A stretch of DNA of 64,000 nt from Gracilaria domingensis (taxonomy: Eukaryota > Rhodophyta > Florideophyceae > Gracilariales > Gracilariaceae). How positions within the stretch are numbered: position 1 is the first letter of the stretch; each line of letters starts with the position of its first letter. The notes beneath the pieces are model-generated. The model saw only the letters and a program-made list of their open reading frames with translations, had not been told where the DNA came from and ran no database searches. The position numbers were made by a program, and so were the translations under genes. Shown here piece after piece: positions 53,659 through 64,000 of the stretch. The stretch lies in the NCBI GenBank assembly GCA_022539475.1, contig VCMS01000154.1, positions 60,986 to 124,985 of the forward strand, written 5' to 3'.

Positions 53659-53851
53659 TGGATCGATGTTGTTGGCTAGTCATCGACGATATGTAAAGAT
53701 AGTACCGATGGTACCAATGATCGTGGTCAAGTGCGATGAAACAGAGTCACAACGGTAGGGAGAAATATATACAGAGCGAAGTGTCCACCAGTTGAGAAAA
53801 CTTGTTCCCCTAGAGGTGCAACAGCGTGACACGTGGAGAGTACGAGTACGG

Positions 53852-53887
53852 TTTGTAACATGTCCCATCAGAGGGACATGTTACAAA
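53852..53887. repeat. Perfect hairpin, 15-bp arms, 6-nt loop
   Basis: The arms TTTGTAACATGTCCC (53852-53866) and its reverse complement (53873-53887) are exact. It lies just upstream of the Copia remnant. No LTR was found beside it. Confidence 0.85.
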
Positions 53888-53969
53888 TTGTCAGGCAAGC
53901 AGGCGCGTCCATCTTTCCAGCACAAACGCCATCCAAGTTGACCAGTTCTGTGGCCAAATGACATTTTAA

Positions 53970-55364
53970 ACAAGCGATTCAGAAACGTACAAAGAGTGGA
54001 AAATCCCGGAAGAGGCGAACTGTGCATTGTCGAAAGTACTCGTTCCTCGAGATGCAGAACGCATAGTGCTCCGGAACATACGAGCCAGAAATGAGTCCAC
54101 AAAAGTGGTGCATAAACTTACTATCGGGTCCGGAAATGAAGCCAAATTGCTGAGCTCTGAAGTCACTCGTAAACGGCGATGGCGTGCAAAAGCAAAAAAC
54201 AGGAAGAAGGAAATCGAAAAGCAGCGGCAGCCGCAAGAGAAGCGAAGGGCGATGGAATCAGAAGAAGAAAAGGCGTTGAGATTACAGAAACGTCGTGCAT
54301 GGTATTCAAGATCTTTTTGCCATAGACTCGTGCAACTCCAGAACCAACTTGACCCCGCGTACCGGACTGATAATTTTCTGCGGGACCAGTTGATAACATC
54401 AGCCGATACTTCCCAAATAGCCCAATCTCTACGAGAACGCGTTCCTGCCTCCTCACAGGAAGCTAGAAGCCGCATCGCCACTTTTCTGTCGAATGAACCG
54501 AGGTCTGCAGAAGCATTCGTAGCGTCTCACCAAACCCCAAATTCTGACAGTAGCGCTTTCTACAGCCTTGGTAATCGATACGGAGGTGACGCAAGAAAAA
54601 CTTTGAAGGGCCATAGCCGTCGGAAGAAGAGTGATCGTCGTGGCAATAGAATCCCATCAAAGTGGCTCGCAGGCAAGAAAGGCTGCTACGTGTGTGGCGA
54701 AAATCATTTGGCTCGAAGCAGACACTCCCAACAAGAAATTCGAGATGCGTTTGATAAGATGAAGAGCAGTCGACCATCCGCTTACGTCACTGTTGCGGAC
54801 CTCGTCAACGTAATTGAAGATGTCACAACTGAGGAACGCGATGCAGATGCTGTAAATATGGTTTACTCAAGCGAGAGCGACGCATCAGTCACTGATGATG
54901 AGTCCGAGGAGGACACAGCATACATAGTACAGGATGACATGTCACTCCATGAATCTGATGAAGTGTTATTGGCAAATGCCTCGTTCTCGTACGGCATTGG
55001 GTACCACAGAGACCGAGACGCGGCTTTGGCTACGATGGCGGAGGAATTGAACAGAGGAGGACGCGAGAACTTCCATGGACTTTATATCGACACTTGTGCT
55101 AACCGATCATCGGTAATGTCTTACTCTCAATACAAAGCGTACTGTGAACAATTCAGCGTCTCGTGCACTATTGATCGCCACAATGTGAAGCATCTCAAGG
55201 GTCTTGGTGGCAGCAGCACACCAGTTGGAACAGCTACCATACCGTTTCCTTTCAGAGACTTGAACCTGGTCATTGATGTGACATTTCAAATCGTGAACGA
55301 CAGTGTCCCCAGCCTTCTCAGCATGAAAGACATGGTGGACAATGGATTGGAAATCAGTCTGTAG
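53970..55364 (+). pseudogene. Copia gag tail and protease
   Basis: The frame is open after a TAA at 53967 and has no ATG at its head (54027 is TTG), so the gag N-terminus is missing. A basic coiled region (KNRKKEIEKQRQPQEKRR) precedes a zinc-knuckle-like CYVCGENHLARSRH in which the last Cys is His. The aspartic protease site is at about 55080-55110 (LYIDTCANRSSV, where DTC stands for the usual DTG/DSG), with GGSSTPVGTATIPF after it. A TAG at 55362 ends this block, but the frame continues in pol. Confidence 0.7.
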
Positions 55365-55373
55365 AGACGTGAA

Positions 55374-57008
55374 GTGATGTACAAGCATCTTCACCAACCT
55401 CTGACGTTCAATAACTACTTCTTGATTCACAAATGGAGCCATGGAGACCTTTTGTACTCGCTTTACACTGAGACGGAACTGAGGAAGCTACATCGTTCTT
55501 TTGGTCACCCAACTGTCCAGGCCTTCACAAACGTTCTTAAGAGAGCCCGTCCTGATGAGATGACACCTGAAGTGAAAAAGGCGATTGACGAGCTTACACA
55601 AGCCTGCGTGACTTGCGCCGAGAATGCAAGACGCCCGAGAAGATTCAAGCTAACTATAGGTATGGAGGATCTCAGGTTCAACCATATTGTGGCAATTGAT
55701 GTGATGGACATCAACCAGAAGCCGGTACTTCACGCGGTTGACGAAGCCACTCATTTTAATGCAGCTTTGTTTCTACGTCGCATGACCTCTGCCGAAGTAT
55801 GGAAGGCGTTTCTCCGCTGTTGGTCACGACTGTACTTGGGACCACCCGATTTTATGCGTGTAGATCAAGGAAGTAATTTTGTTTCAAAGGAGTTCCTGGA
55901 TCTCTCCGATGCGGATGGGATTACAGTTATGCCAGCCCCAGTCGAGTCCCCCTCAACTATGACACATGTAGAAAGGTATCACGGTCCTCTTCGCTCCGCA
56001 TATCTCAAGCTGAGAGCCTCCCTTTCTCGAAGCGAGACCGATGCCGACTGTCTGCAAATGGCAGCTAAGTCCGTCAATGACATGATCGGTCCTGAAGGCT
56101 TATGCCCAACGCTACTCGTATTCGGCGCCATACCTCGCCCAGCTCGACAGACGCCCGCGGAGACTCAGATCCAACTAGCAAGGGCGATTGACAGTGCGAT
56201 GGACGAAGTGAGGAAACAGCAAGCAAAGCGACGCGTATCTTTCGGCCTCAAACATTTCAACGGCCCGAAAGGAAAGGAGAAGAGCCAAGAGTTATTGAAG
56301 CTACCGGCCGGTGCCCCCGTATATGTTTTTCGAGAGAGCTCAAAACAATGGGAGGGTCCCGTCCCCTTTATACATATTGATGGTGAAACCGTCGTTGTTC
56401 AACTTCCCCATGGGCGGCGTATATTCCGTTCCAGTGTCGTAAAGCCAGTCTTGAGGTCACAGCTCAAGACTAGGACTACTTCTTCTAGCACTGAAGTTGC
56501 TGCAGGGGATTCAATGGAAATGAACGCAAAGGTTACAGCGAAAGAAGTAACGGCAATGTTTGGGGAGACCTTTACTGTGGAAGATTTGTCACCAGGATAC
56601 GAGGACTTTTCGGATGCACGCGCAAAGGAACTTTTGGGTTTGAAGCAGCGTGGTACATTTGAAGTTGTTGATCTAGATCAAGTTTCCAGCGGGACTCGCA
56701 TTTACGGGTCAAGATGGGTGGATGTCGTAAAATCGATCGAAGGAAAGGCAGTGAAAAAGTCACGATTGGTGGCCCAGAACTACAGAGATCGCGGAGCATT
56801 AGACATCGCAACGAAGTTTCCCACCGTCAATCGACTTGGTCAGAGGATAGCTATTTCCCTTTCTGCCATGATTCCGGGACACAAGTCGTACGTCCGAGAC
56901 ATCTCGCAAGCTTACATTCAGTCAAAGTCAGCAATCGAACGAAACATCTACCTCCGCCCGCCACAGGAGATGAAATTAGATTCTGGCAAGGTGCTTCGTG
57001 TTCTTTAG
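55374..57008 (+). pseudogene. Copia integrase and N-terminal reverse transcriptase
   Basis: Integrase: an HHCC finger (LHRSFGHPTVQAF, then CVTCAEN), the first Asp in VAIDVMDINQ, the second in MRVDQGSNFVS and the Glu in THVERYHG. RVT_2-type RT follows: GSRWVDVVKSIEG, KSRLVAQNYRDRG, FPTVNRLGQRI, then VRDISQAYIQS and IYLRPP. The integrase-before-RT order is the defining Copia layout. The frame stops with TAG at 57006, directly before PLYGIPESGLHW, where relatives often have Lys, so it is a point mutation. Confidence 0.85.
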
Positions 57009-58103
57009 CCTTTATACGGAATACCGGAAAGTGGACTCCATTGGTTTGTTACATACCAGACCCACCACAGGAAACACCTCGAGATGACCCCAACGCTCGC
57101 AAACCCATGTGTGTTATACAAACGATAAGGATTGGATTTGGAGGGGATTACGATTCTGCAGGTGAATGACTCTTTTGGTCATGGAACAGCGAGGTTTCTT
57201 GAAGATGAGGAGAGGCACTCGACGAAGTTTGAGTCAAAGCCTCGTAAGTGTCTGCAAGAGAGCGATTCTGCTACATTCAATGGCATCAACATTCGTAGGA
57301 AGCCATATGGTACTGTTATTATCGACCAAAGCGAAAAACTCCGGTCAGTGAAGCAACCACGCTCTCGAGAAGACTTCGTTAGTGTTAGAGCGCAAGTGCA
57401 ATATATAGGATGTTGTACGCGTCCAGATCTGTCAGCAGCAGTGCAGCTTCTTGCGAGCTCGGTGAACGCACCGGACTCTCTTCATTATAGGAGAATGACG
57501 GCAGTTGGAAGCCGATGTCATGAGACTGTGAAAACTGGACTGACTTATGTGCCTTTAGACATGAGTTCTTTGCGTCTTATGCTCTTCACAGATGCGTCAT
57601 TCGGCAATGCCGAGAAGCTCAAGTCGCAGTTGGGATTTGTCTTGGTTTTGGCTGATGGGAACAATCGCGCCAACATAATACACTATGGAAGTTCAAAGTG
57701 CAAACGAGTGGCTCGCTCCGTCATGGCAGCCGAAGTTCACGCGTTGGTTTACGGGTTTGATCAGGCCTACGTGGGTAAGGCAATTCTGGAAGAACTTTTA
57801 GGGCACGATGCTCCACTTGATGCATATGTGGATTCGCGCACCGTTTTTAACGTTGTGGCAAAATGTGGATCTACTCTTGAAAAGAGGCTACAGATTGATG
57901 TATCAGCATTGAAGGAGAGTCACAGTCGTGGCGAGCTGAGGTATTTGGCGTGGATCCCTGGAGATCAAAACGTTGGTGACGGCCTAACCAAGGGCTTAGT
58001 TGGCAATGGTCATCCACTCTGGAAACTGATGACTACGAACACGATATCTCTGAGGCCAACGGGTTGGGTCGAAGGCACAAGAATCAACGTCAACACTGTT
58101 TGA
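57009..58103 (+). pseudogene. Copia reverse transcriptase C-terminus and RNase H
   Basis: This is the same frame as the preceding block, with a TAA at 57126. The RT active site reads QVND (57159-57170) in place of YVDD, so both the Tyr and the first Asp are altered. RNase H motifs: LMLFTDASFGNA, GSSKCKRVARSVMAAEVHAL, AYVDSRTVFNVV and a WIPGDQNVGDGLTKG end block. The protein ends at 58103. I found no LTRs or polypurine tract on either side, so the element has lost its ends or they have diverged beyond recognition. Confidence 0.82.
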
Positions 58104-59449
58104 AGTGATTTTTGAAAAGAAAAATTCTGGAGTGTCGAGAGTTGACAGTGACGTGGGCTGATATCATGGTGGTTGTGATCAACATTGCTGACCTTGAATT
58201 GTTGTTTACAGAGAGAGGCTGTAACGGGAATTGAATTGATTTAAATCTATGGAATGCCTGGAAGTGAAGTACGATGTAGGCAAGCAAGTAGCACTTAAGT
58301 AGTTATTCTCATGATAAACAGTAAAGGATGATCATCATCGAACATTACAAGTAATATGCAACCCCCATCTTGCCCCACAACGCCTATCGAGAGCCCGCTT
58401 CACGGCAGCCCTCAACCACAGGCACCTTTGTGCCAGTGGAATCGGCAGAACCTCTTTCACTCAGCCAAATAGCAGGCCGGGTGTGAGACTGCTTCTGTGA
58501 GAAGCCCAGATTTTGTCGCAACAGCCCAACAGAGGGCCGTATGTCAGAGCGAGAGCTTGACTCAGTGTCACTGCACTGTCCGCAGTACACTGTGTTTTCT
58601 AGGCTGTGTCTCAACAACAGAGGCATCTAGCAACGTGACCCTAGCGAACTTGATGAAGTTATTGAACTCCGATTTCAAAAGGGAGAAGCTTTTCAGCCTC
58701 AAAGCGCCATTCAATCGAACTGTAGCACATTGAATACTACTTACAATTTTCTGTGCCGTGTTTTCCAGGTCATTGTAATTGTCAAAAATGGCTGCGGCTT
58801 GATTCAAGCTGCTGTTCGATAAGGACTCGGTAACGAAATTGATACCGACGGCTCGCATGAATGGAAGATCTACACCTCCAGCGTAGCTGAGCAGCGGCTT
58901 ATCATAAAAGGCCAACCTGAGAACTGATCAAAGCACTTCGGAGCAATGAGTGGTTGTGATCGATCGCTCAATGTTAATTTTAGGTTTCATGAAACATCCA
59001 ACGACGCACATTGGTAGATGTCCGCCAGAGAGAGACGAAGCATTTCGAGCGAGTGTTTTTGTCACAACGTCTGACGCAACAGGTCCTGGTCATATGAATG
59101 TGTATCCCCTGGCTGCACAACCATGACAAGTACGACAGGCGTTGATGAATCAGGCGCGCACACATCCAAGAGTGCCTTGTGAGCCGTAGCAAGTGTGGCT
59201 TGTAACGCATGCAACGCATCGGTTTGAGGCAAGTGCTTCAACGAAATGTGTACATTTGAAACAGGATGGGAGCTGAGATAGCACTGAAGTTGAGATATCT
59301 TAGTGCCAAGACATCCGTATCTAGCCGCTATGCAGTTCATCTCGACCATTCTCAAGCAGTACTCGCCACGTTCGCCAACATGCATGAAGTAATCGTAGCG
59401 ACAAATGGAAAACTTAGCACGTCGTTGTTGCGGGCTGGTCGTCAGAGCA
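58104..59449. other. Intergenic, mostly no gene seen
   Basis: A minus-strand reading of 115 codons (58568-58915) has no ATG start and no recognised domain. 58980-59450 may hold further unreadable C-terminal sequence of the adjacent ABC transporter pseudogene. Confidence 0.35.
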
Positions 59450-60263
59450 CGCCAGCAGCGCAAACAAACGCCGCGTAAATTCATCACTCTCCATTGTTGC
59501 AGCCAATTTGTCCATAAAATAATTGTAATCCGAAGCAATTCGATGCACCAAAGAGTTGAGATACGGCGTGATTTGTACCGCGTGTCTATACGACTCTGCG
59601 TGAAACGGGCGCCGACTGCAGTCTCTCTGTAAGACATCGAACGTCCAGCATCCGTCTGCAGAATCCCATTCTGTGAGTTTATATTACTAGGTACCATAGT
59701 CACAAACAACGCCGAGAACGCTAGTATCGCTCCACGCGGGGTGTTGTCAATATCGCGGAGACACAAAATGCCGACAATCAAAGCGATCATGAGCATGAGA
59801 ACCACCTTTGCGAAGTTGTACTCCGGAAGACGCCAATTACCCCAGGAGAGTCTGCTGATTACCGCCCTTAACTGTACGACAAACCCAACTCTTTGGAATT
59901 TTTCATGCTCTCAACCGTCAGAATCAGGCTCTTCGAATCTCTGCAGTTCGGAGTCAAGATCTGCTTTCTCCTTGCTATCCTCCCATATATCGGCCCAGTT
60001 CTGACTCTGGTCTGCGATGAAATCCAGCATCCACTCGGCCGGATTTGTTTCACCTACCAGTTTGTTTGCCTCGTTGGACTCAAAGTCGTCAAGGCGGGAG
60101 CATTCCGACCGATGTCTCCGAAATAGACCTGTTTGCCGCCGCGCTTCAGAATCAAAACCTGGTAAACATATTGAACACCTCTCTGCTCGGTTGATGTACG
60201 GTGCACAACACACGAGTCCCTGTGTCCGCTATTGTGTGGAGCGCATTTGCAACAACTAAAGCG
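59450..60263 (-). pseudogene. PDR-type ABCG transporter fragment
   Basis: Reading the minus strand from 60263, the end of a nucleotide-binding domain is clear. IADTGTRVLCTVHQPSREVF carries the H-loop His, then LILKRGGKQVYFGDIG follows. The PDR linker comes next (NPAEWMLDFIADQSQNWADIW), and then the membrane half begins: SWGNWRLPEYNFAKVVLMLMIALIVG, an SALF segment, a YRE motif and MESDEFTRRLFAL. PDR/ABCG proteins export lipids and toxins at the plasma membrane. Walker A and B and the last membrane helices are missing. At least four frame changes occur (near 60160, 60050, 59905 and 59600), so it is a dead partial copy. Confidence 0.75.
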
Positions 60264-60415
60264 CTGTACGCTGATACCCTTTTATACCACTAGTGGATAC
60301 AGAGTAAAATAAAACTATATGCTTTTCAAACCCTGAGGGAAAAGATGAAAGGCCTTGCAGCAGCGAGGTCATGCTTACATGAGTTGCAGGACTTAAGTCA
60401 CCGCTCTTGTTTTCT

Positions 60416-61340
60416 CTAGAACTGTCCAACTTCAACAGTATCCCCTGCTCTGCGATTTTGAATTGTCTGCTTGTAACCACTTGTATACTGGACTGTTATC
60501 CATTCGACTTTCTGTTCGTTTCCAAGACCGAAGTGCACAGTCTCAATGAACGAGCGAGACACAGTGGCTCCAGGAGACCCAACACGCCTTATCATCTTCA
60601 GAGCCCCATCTTTCACGGAGACGACAGCATGAAGTGGTGTAGCACTCTTATCTTTGGCGTTACTAACTCTAACAGAAATGAATCTCTTGTCCTGGACTTG
60701 ACGTATGGTATTTTGAAAGAGTCTGTACTACCCACCACATTTCTTCTCATGTTGATCCCCCTGGCTTGAGACAATGTCGACAAATCCATCCAAATTATAA
60801 TCTACGGCGACGGCATTATCCCCTTTTACGTTTCCAGGACGTGAAATTGGACCTCGGACAGTACGAAACGTACCTTCACCACGATTGAGAAGAAAGATAT
60901 CTTTCTCCGCGTATTAAGTCACAAAGATATCGATGTAACCGTCATTGTTACAATCCGCCACGGTTACACCTCGCGACATGGTATTGCGCGGCAACTTCGC
61001 CTTTCTCGAAACATCAACATACTTTCCATTGCGGTTCTCCAGCAGGAAATCCTCTATATCGTCTCCAGGAGTCCAACGAAGATCTCCAGACTTTGCTCGT
61101 GCGACATACAAATCAAAATCACTGTCGTTATCGAAGCCTAATTTTGCAATTGAAACAACACCCCCACGAGGCATTCCTTTTGGCAAAATCCAACCGCTAA
61201 CATCCGTGAATGTGAACGGGGAAGTCAACTTCCAAACAGTAATTTGACCCCAAAGTAATAACTTCCATGGTGAGGTCGCCATCAATATCCGTAGCCATTC
61301 CATACCAATTCCCATTCTTGGTTAAGCCCTTACGTCTGTC
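60416..61340 (-). pseudogene. FG-GAP/VCBS repeat protein with UnbV/ASPIC domain (CRTAC-like)
   Basis: From 61340 down, the frame shows KNGNWYGMATDIDGD, shifts near 61230, then runs to 60416 with in-frame stops at 60914 (TAA) and 60728 (TAG). It holds FDNDSDFDLYVARA, ADCNNDGYIDIF and VDYNLDGFVDIV, which are Asp-rich calcium-binding FG-GAP/VCBS loops. The C-terminal ASPIC/UnbV domain follows (RFISVRVSNAKD, GSPGATVSRSFIETVHFGLG). Such proteins form beta-propellers outside the cell. The N-terminal blades are lacking and no signal peptide is visible. The stops keep the frame and mark decay by substitution. Confidence 0.78.
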
Positions 61341-62199
61341 TCTTGCAGATGCTAGTTTTTGGCGAGGGTCGTCCAGAAATTGGCAAGGGTCGTCCAGTAA
61401 ATTTTTTGAAAAAATATCGAGATCAATTATTTCAAAATCTGCAGATAATTGCTTGGGTCGTCCAGAATCGCTGTGCAGTAAATACTGGTGGGTTTTCCAC
61501 TCGTGCTAGTTCTTTAGTCGAGGGCTACCTGAACTGTATTTCGCGAAGTCTAGGTTCAGTTTCCATTAAGGTGCACATTACACGATACCTTCTGCGGAAT
61601 GATACCCTGCAACGCATGGAATACTAGTGCTAGTACAGATGATGCCCATTATGAAATCATACCGTTTTATTCGTATCTATTCTTCTATCGACCGCTTTTG
61701 CTAACCACTACTTCGCTATATTACATGTACCATATCCCCATGATGGAGCGGGTGTAGGCGCAATCTGCGACAGATGCCGCAGGCTGCACGTCCATCATCG
61801 GCTGTATCGGTAGAACAAATACGCACTCCGAGAAGATGAGGCGCGAAGCGCCTCATTCTCTCCGTTCCCCATGTAGGGAACCATGCCCAGATGCATGGTT
61901 CCCTACTTGAGGAACCTGCACCTGCAACTCGTGAGCTACGTACGCATCAAAAGTCATTTACCTGTATACGCAAGCAGAAAGTATCCATAAGTTAGTCAAT
62001 GATCCGTTAGATACATTTGAAATGCGATGGAACGTACCATTGATAAAACAAAACAGAAACGTTGCGCTAGAAAAGTCGAGGGACCTGGTAACTCGCAAAC
62101 GGAAGAAGAAGCAGGAAAGGGATCGGTTAGATTACAAGCCCACCATATCATCGTAAACCGCGAAAGGTGTCGAAGCGAGAACTCACAAGCAACGACACC
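61341..62199. other. Intergenic, no gene seen
   Basis: Besides the hairpin at 61873-61906 there is a small palindrome (GAGGCGCGAAGCGCCTC) near 61839. No ORF is supported. Confidence 0.4.
61873..61906. repeat. Perfect hairpin, 14-bp arms, 6-nt loop
   Basis: GTAGGGAACCATGC (61873-61886) and its exact reverse complement (61893-61906) flank the loop CCAGAT. Confidence 0.85.
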
Positions 62200-62299
62200 A
62201 AGAATACCCATGCAGCAAACATACCGCAAAATGCGATAAACGAGAGAGCAGCCTATGTCGCAACCAAGTACCAGAATCGACTATCCCGCAAGCCAGTCA

Positions 62300-62650
62300 A
62301 CCAAGATCGCCAATACAAGAAGATCAACGTAAGGCGCGAGAAGAGAGGCGAGTCTATGAGGCAACCAAGTCAAACCATATCGCCAATGCACCAAAAGTAA
62401 CGCAAGACGCGATAAGAGAGAGACCATCCTATGGCGCAACCTAGTCAACCAAGATTGCCAATGATGAACCTATCGCCCGAGCCAGTCAACCAATATCAAC
62501 CAATATCGCCAATACACCAAAAGCAGCGCAAGACGCGAGAAGAGAGAAGAGTCTATGGCGGAACCAAGATCGCCAACAAACCAAAAGTAGCGCAAGATGC
62601 GAGAAGCTAGAGACGCCTATGGCGCAACAAAGTGAACCAAGATCGGCAAT
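62300..62650. repeat. Degenerate tandem repeat, unit about 65-75 bp
   Basis: About four to five units begin near 62310, 62382, 62511 and 62575, with a partial unit at 62457-62510. The common core runs CACCAAAAGTA, GCAAGACGCGA, GAAGAGAGA, CTATGGCG, CAACCAAG and ends ATCGCCAA. The units differ by substitutions and small indels. Short ORFs across it have no conserved reading frame, so it is taken as non-coding satellite-like DNA. Confidence 0.7.
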
Positions 62651-63384
62651 ACCGCGTGATAGGTTACACGAGCAGTCAGAGATCGATCTTGAGAGACGAA
62701 ATGAAACTGGTTGCGTACTTACAGTCGTTGTGGACGTCGGAAGAAATACAAAGGACGCACGTCAAATAGTGGTTACCTTCAATCACGTCAATGTTAGTAG
62801 CAAGACGTAGAACAAGATGGAACATATCGTAAGCAGAACGTAGTTGAACAAATGGAACGAGTTGGAGGCTGAAAACGGGAACCCGGTAACCCAAAGCTTA
62901 TTTTCTGCCGTTTACATGTCGAATAGCGCGAAAAAACGTGGTGAGGATGGGTTAGTTTAGAGCAAAGATACATAGAAGAATATGGAAGAGAACCTACGAA
63001 AAGACTGCACGGAATACATCCGTGAGATACGGATGACTCCGTCCTACTTTTTTCCGCCCTCTACTTTAAGGAACCTCCATAAAGTACAGGGAGGAAAAAA
63101 GAAGGACGGAGGGGAGTATAACGCGAGGATGTGGATGGCACGGATCACGACGGTAAGGGAAGGTCGGACGTCGGAGGCGCGGCGGCGGCGGCGGAGGGAA
63201 GAGATTTATTTTTCTGTGCGAGATTGGACAAGTGTACAGCGTACAACGTTGCGAAACCACAGGTTTATAACCAGTGGTAGATAATACGAGAAGTACACCC
63301 TTGTGTTGAGGTCGACGTGTACCTACGTTCCTTTTTGAACGAAAGCACGTGATTTGAACTCAAAATATATTCTCCGTTCTCAGC
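62651..63384. other. Intergenic, no gene seen
   Basis: It contains the long hairpin at 63039-63109 and, just left of it, a small one (ATCCGT with ACGGAT). No ORF is supported. The last 30 bp hold an AT-rich AATATATT that could act as a TATA element for the gene starting at 63385 or 63481. Confidence 0.4.
63039..63109. repeat. Hairpin, 30-bp arms with 3 mismatches, 11-nt loop
   Basis: The arms 63039-63068 and 63080-63109 pair over 27 of 30 positions (CCGTCCT at the base, TACTTTA at the tip). The size and mismatch pattern resemble a short foldback or miRNA-type precursor, or a small inverted-repeat transposon relic. Confidence 0.8.
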
Positions 63385-64000
63385 ATGACGTCGATCTTGA
63401 CTGTCGCTCGACCTCCTTCTCCCTTCGGACGCCCTTCCGTTGCAGTCTTTGTCGTCGTTTCTCGTTCAGTTCTTCTTCCCATGGTCTACTACTGTACACA
63501 TAAGAAGCGTGGGTGCCCCTTCGTTACTCGCCGAGGATTCTTATCCCTTCAACAGCATGTCAACCATTGCCCGTTTGTCTGAAAGCAGCGCTGGAAGACG
63601 ACAATAGCCGGCCCATTCGGAGAAGCAAGCGTCTCAAGCTTTCCGCACCCGCGCCCGCATCTTCCGAAACGGTCACTGCCCCTTGTCGCCTTCCCGAGCC
63701 TCCAGTGTCCGAGGACATCGTCGACCCCACTCCGTGCGCCCCTCCCATTCCGGACACTTCGCATTGTGTTTCTCCTTCCCCGGCTCCCGCGTCATTAGAG
63801 CGAGAACACGGAAGCAGTTCCCGCCCAGTGCCTTCTGAGGAGGCCCTCGGTGATTTGCATATGGATTATCTCACGGTTTGTCTGGCTTCAGTAGCTTCCA
63901 ACCTTGGTCATCGTGAGGCGGACGAGCTAATTGGGCTACTTCGGGACCCGCGATTCTCGCAAAAGCGATTCAACGAGACCATAACAAGTTACAAGCGCTG
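63385..64000 (+). CDS. Zinc-finger protein N-terminus, frameshifted and cut by the window edge
   Basis: There are ATGs at 63385 and 63481. The second gives a protein that begins at once with a C2HC-type finger: YYCTHKKRGCPFVTRRGFLSLQQHVNHCPF. The frame closes at a TGA (63580), but the -1 frame is open from about 63570 to the window end, over 140 codons. It encodes RRSKRLKLSAPAPAS, a Pro-rich stretch, and a helical-looking end (DYLTVCLASVASNLGHREADELIGLLRDPRFS). The long open frame suggests one gene with a 1-nt deletion or a recoding site. N-terminal single fingers of this type occur in some CACTA- and Plavaka-like transposon proteins, but the family cannot be settled from the part seen. Confidence 0.5.

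Noticed and set aside
3985-58103. A reassigned stop code (TAA/TAG read as an amino acid) in the CACTA and Copia genes, since all their stops are TAA or TAG
   Set aside because: Where a homologous copy is available, the stop positions align with different residues (Tyr, Leu, Ser), not one amino acid. Gypsy P has TGA stops as well. Ordinary point mutation explains the pattern.
58568-58915. Minus-strand 115-codon ORF as a gene
   Set aside because: No ATG start, no recognised motif, no promoter, and surrounded by pseudogenes; not enough to call.
62167-62400. Short ORF over the tandem repeats
   Set aside because: The unit length is not a multiple of three throughout, and the reading frame is not conserved between units.
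1-64000. CRISPR array, rRNA or tRNA genes, bacterial operons
   Set aside because: No regularly spaced identical repeats, no rRNA core motifs and no tRNA cloverleaf were found. The hairpins are all of different sequence.

Overview
The window reads as nuclear DNA from a repeat-dense eukaryote. It has TATA boxes upstream of short intronless genes, Gypsy and Copia retroelements, eukaryotic cut-and-paste transposons (pogo, PIF/Harbinger and CACTA/tnp2 types), and no rRNA, tRNA, CRISPR array or bacterial operon that I can see. Compact intronless genes set between decayed LTR elements would suit a florideophyte red alga such as Chondrus. That is an inference from memory of such genomes; nothing in the sequence proves the species.

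Layout. 1-3956: 3' part of a Gypsy element with a chromodomain, a long antisense ORF and an LTR. 3985-5611: a decayed CACTA/tnp2-like transposase. 6232-7390: a broken Harbinger transposase. 8103-10399: a pogo-type transposon with an intact transposase, the best preserved transposon gene here. 12906-17565: the clearest host locus, three minus-strand paralogues for small secreted Pro/Thr/Gly-rich proteins, each with a TATA box about 70 bp upstream of its ATG. The spacers between them hold long, almost perfect hairpins. 20232-29868: a full-length minus-strand Gypsy element with both LTRs, PBS, PPT, a near-match 5-bp TSD, gag-protease, pol and a duplicated domain after the integrase. 30287-30800: a relic LTR of a related family. 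33055-44920: a plus-strand Gypsy element lacking its 5' LTR, carrying a second copy of the antisense ORF and interrupted by a second pogo-type element at 40087-42124. 44955-47122: a gag-protease fragment and an inverted LTR. 47991-52970: an unknown nuclear-type protein gene and a second CACTA/tnp2 copy. 53970-58103: a Copia element in one reading frame with internal stops. 59450-61340: pseudogenes of a PDR-type ABC transporter and of an FG-GAP/ASPIC protein. 62300-62650: a degenerate tandem repeat. 63385-64000: the 5' end of a zinc-finger gene running off the window.

Most coding regions are dead. All three recognisable reverse transcriptases (24.5, 36.0 and 57.2 kb) have a changed residue in the YxDD active site. 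The most interesting signals are: (i) an antisense ORF with its own TATA box at a fixed place beside the 3' LTR of one Gypsy family, seen in two copies with the TATA/ATG pair alone in a third; (ii) an unknown domain of about 112 residues, present twice in tandem downstream of the minus-strand integrase; (iii) a Gag start codon that lies inside the LTR, so that the primer-binding site is translated; (iv) the three-gene secreted-protein array with hairpins in its spacers.
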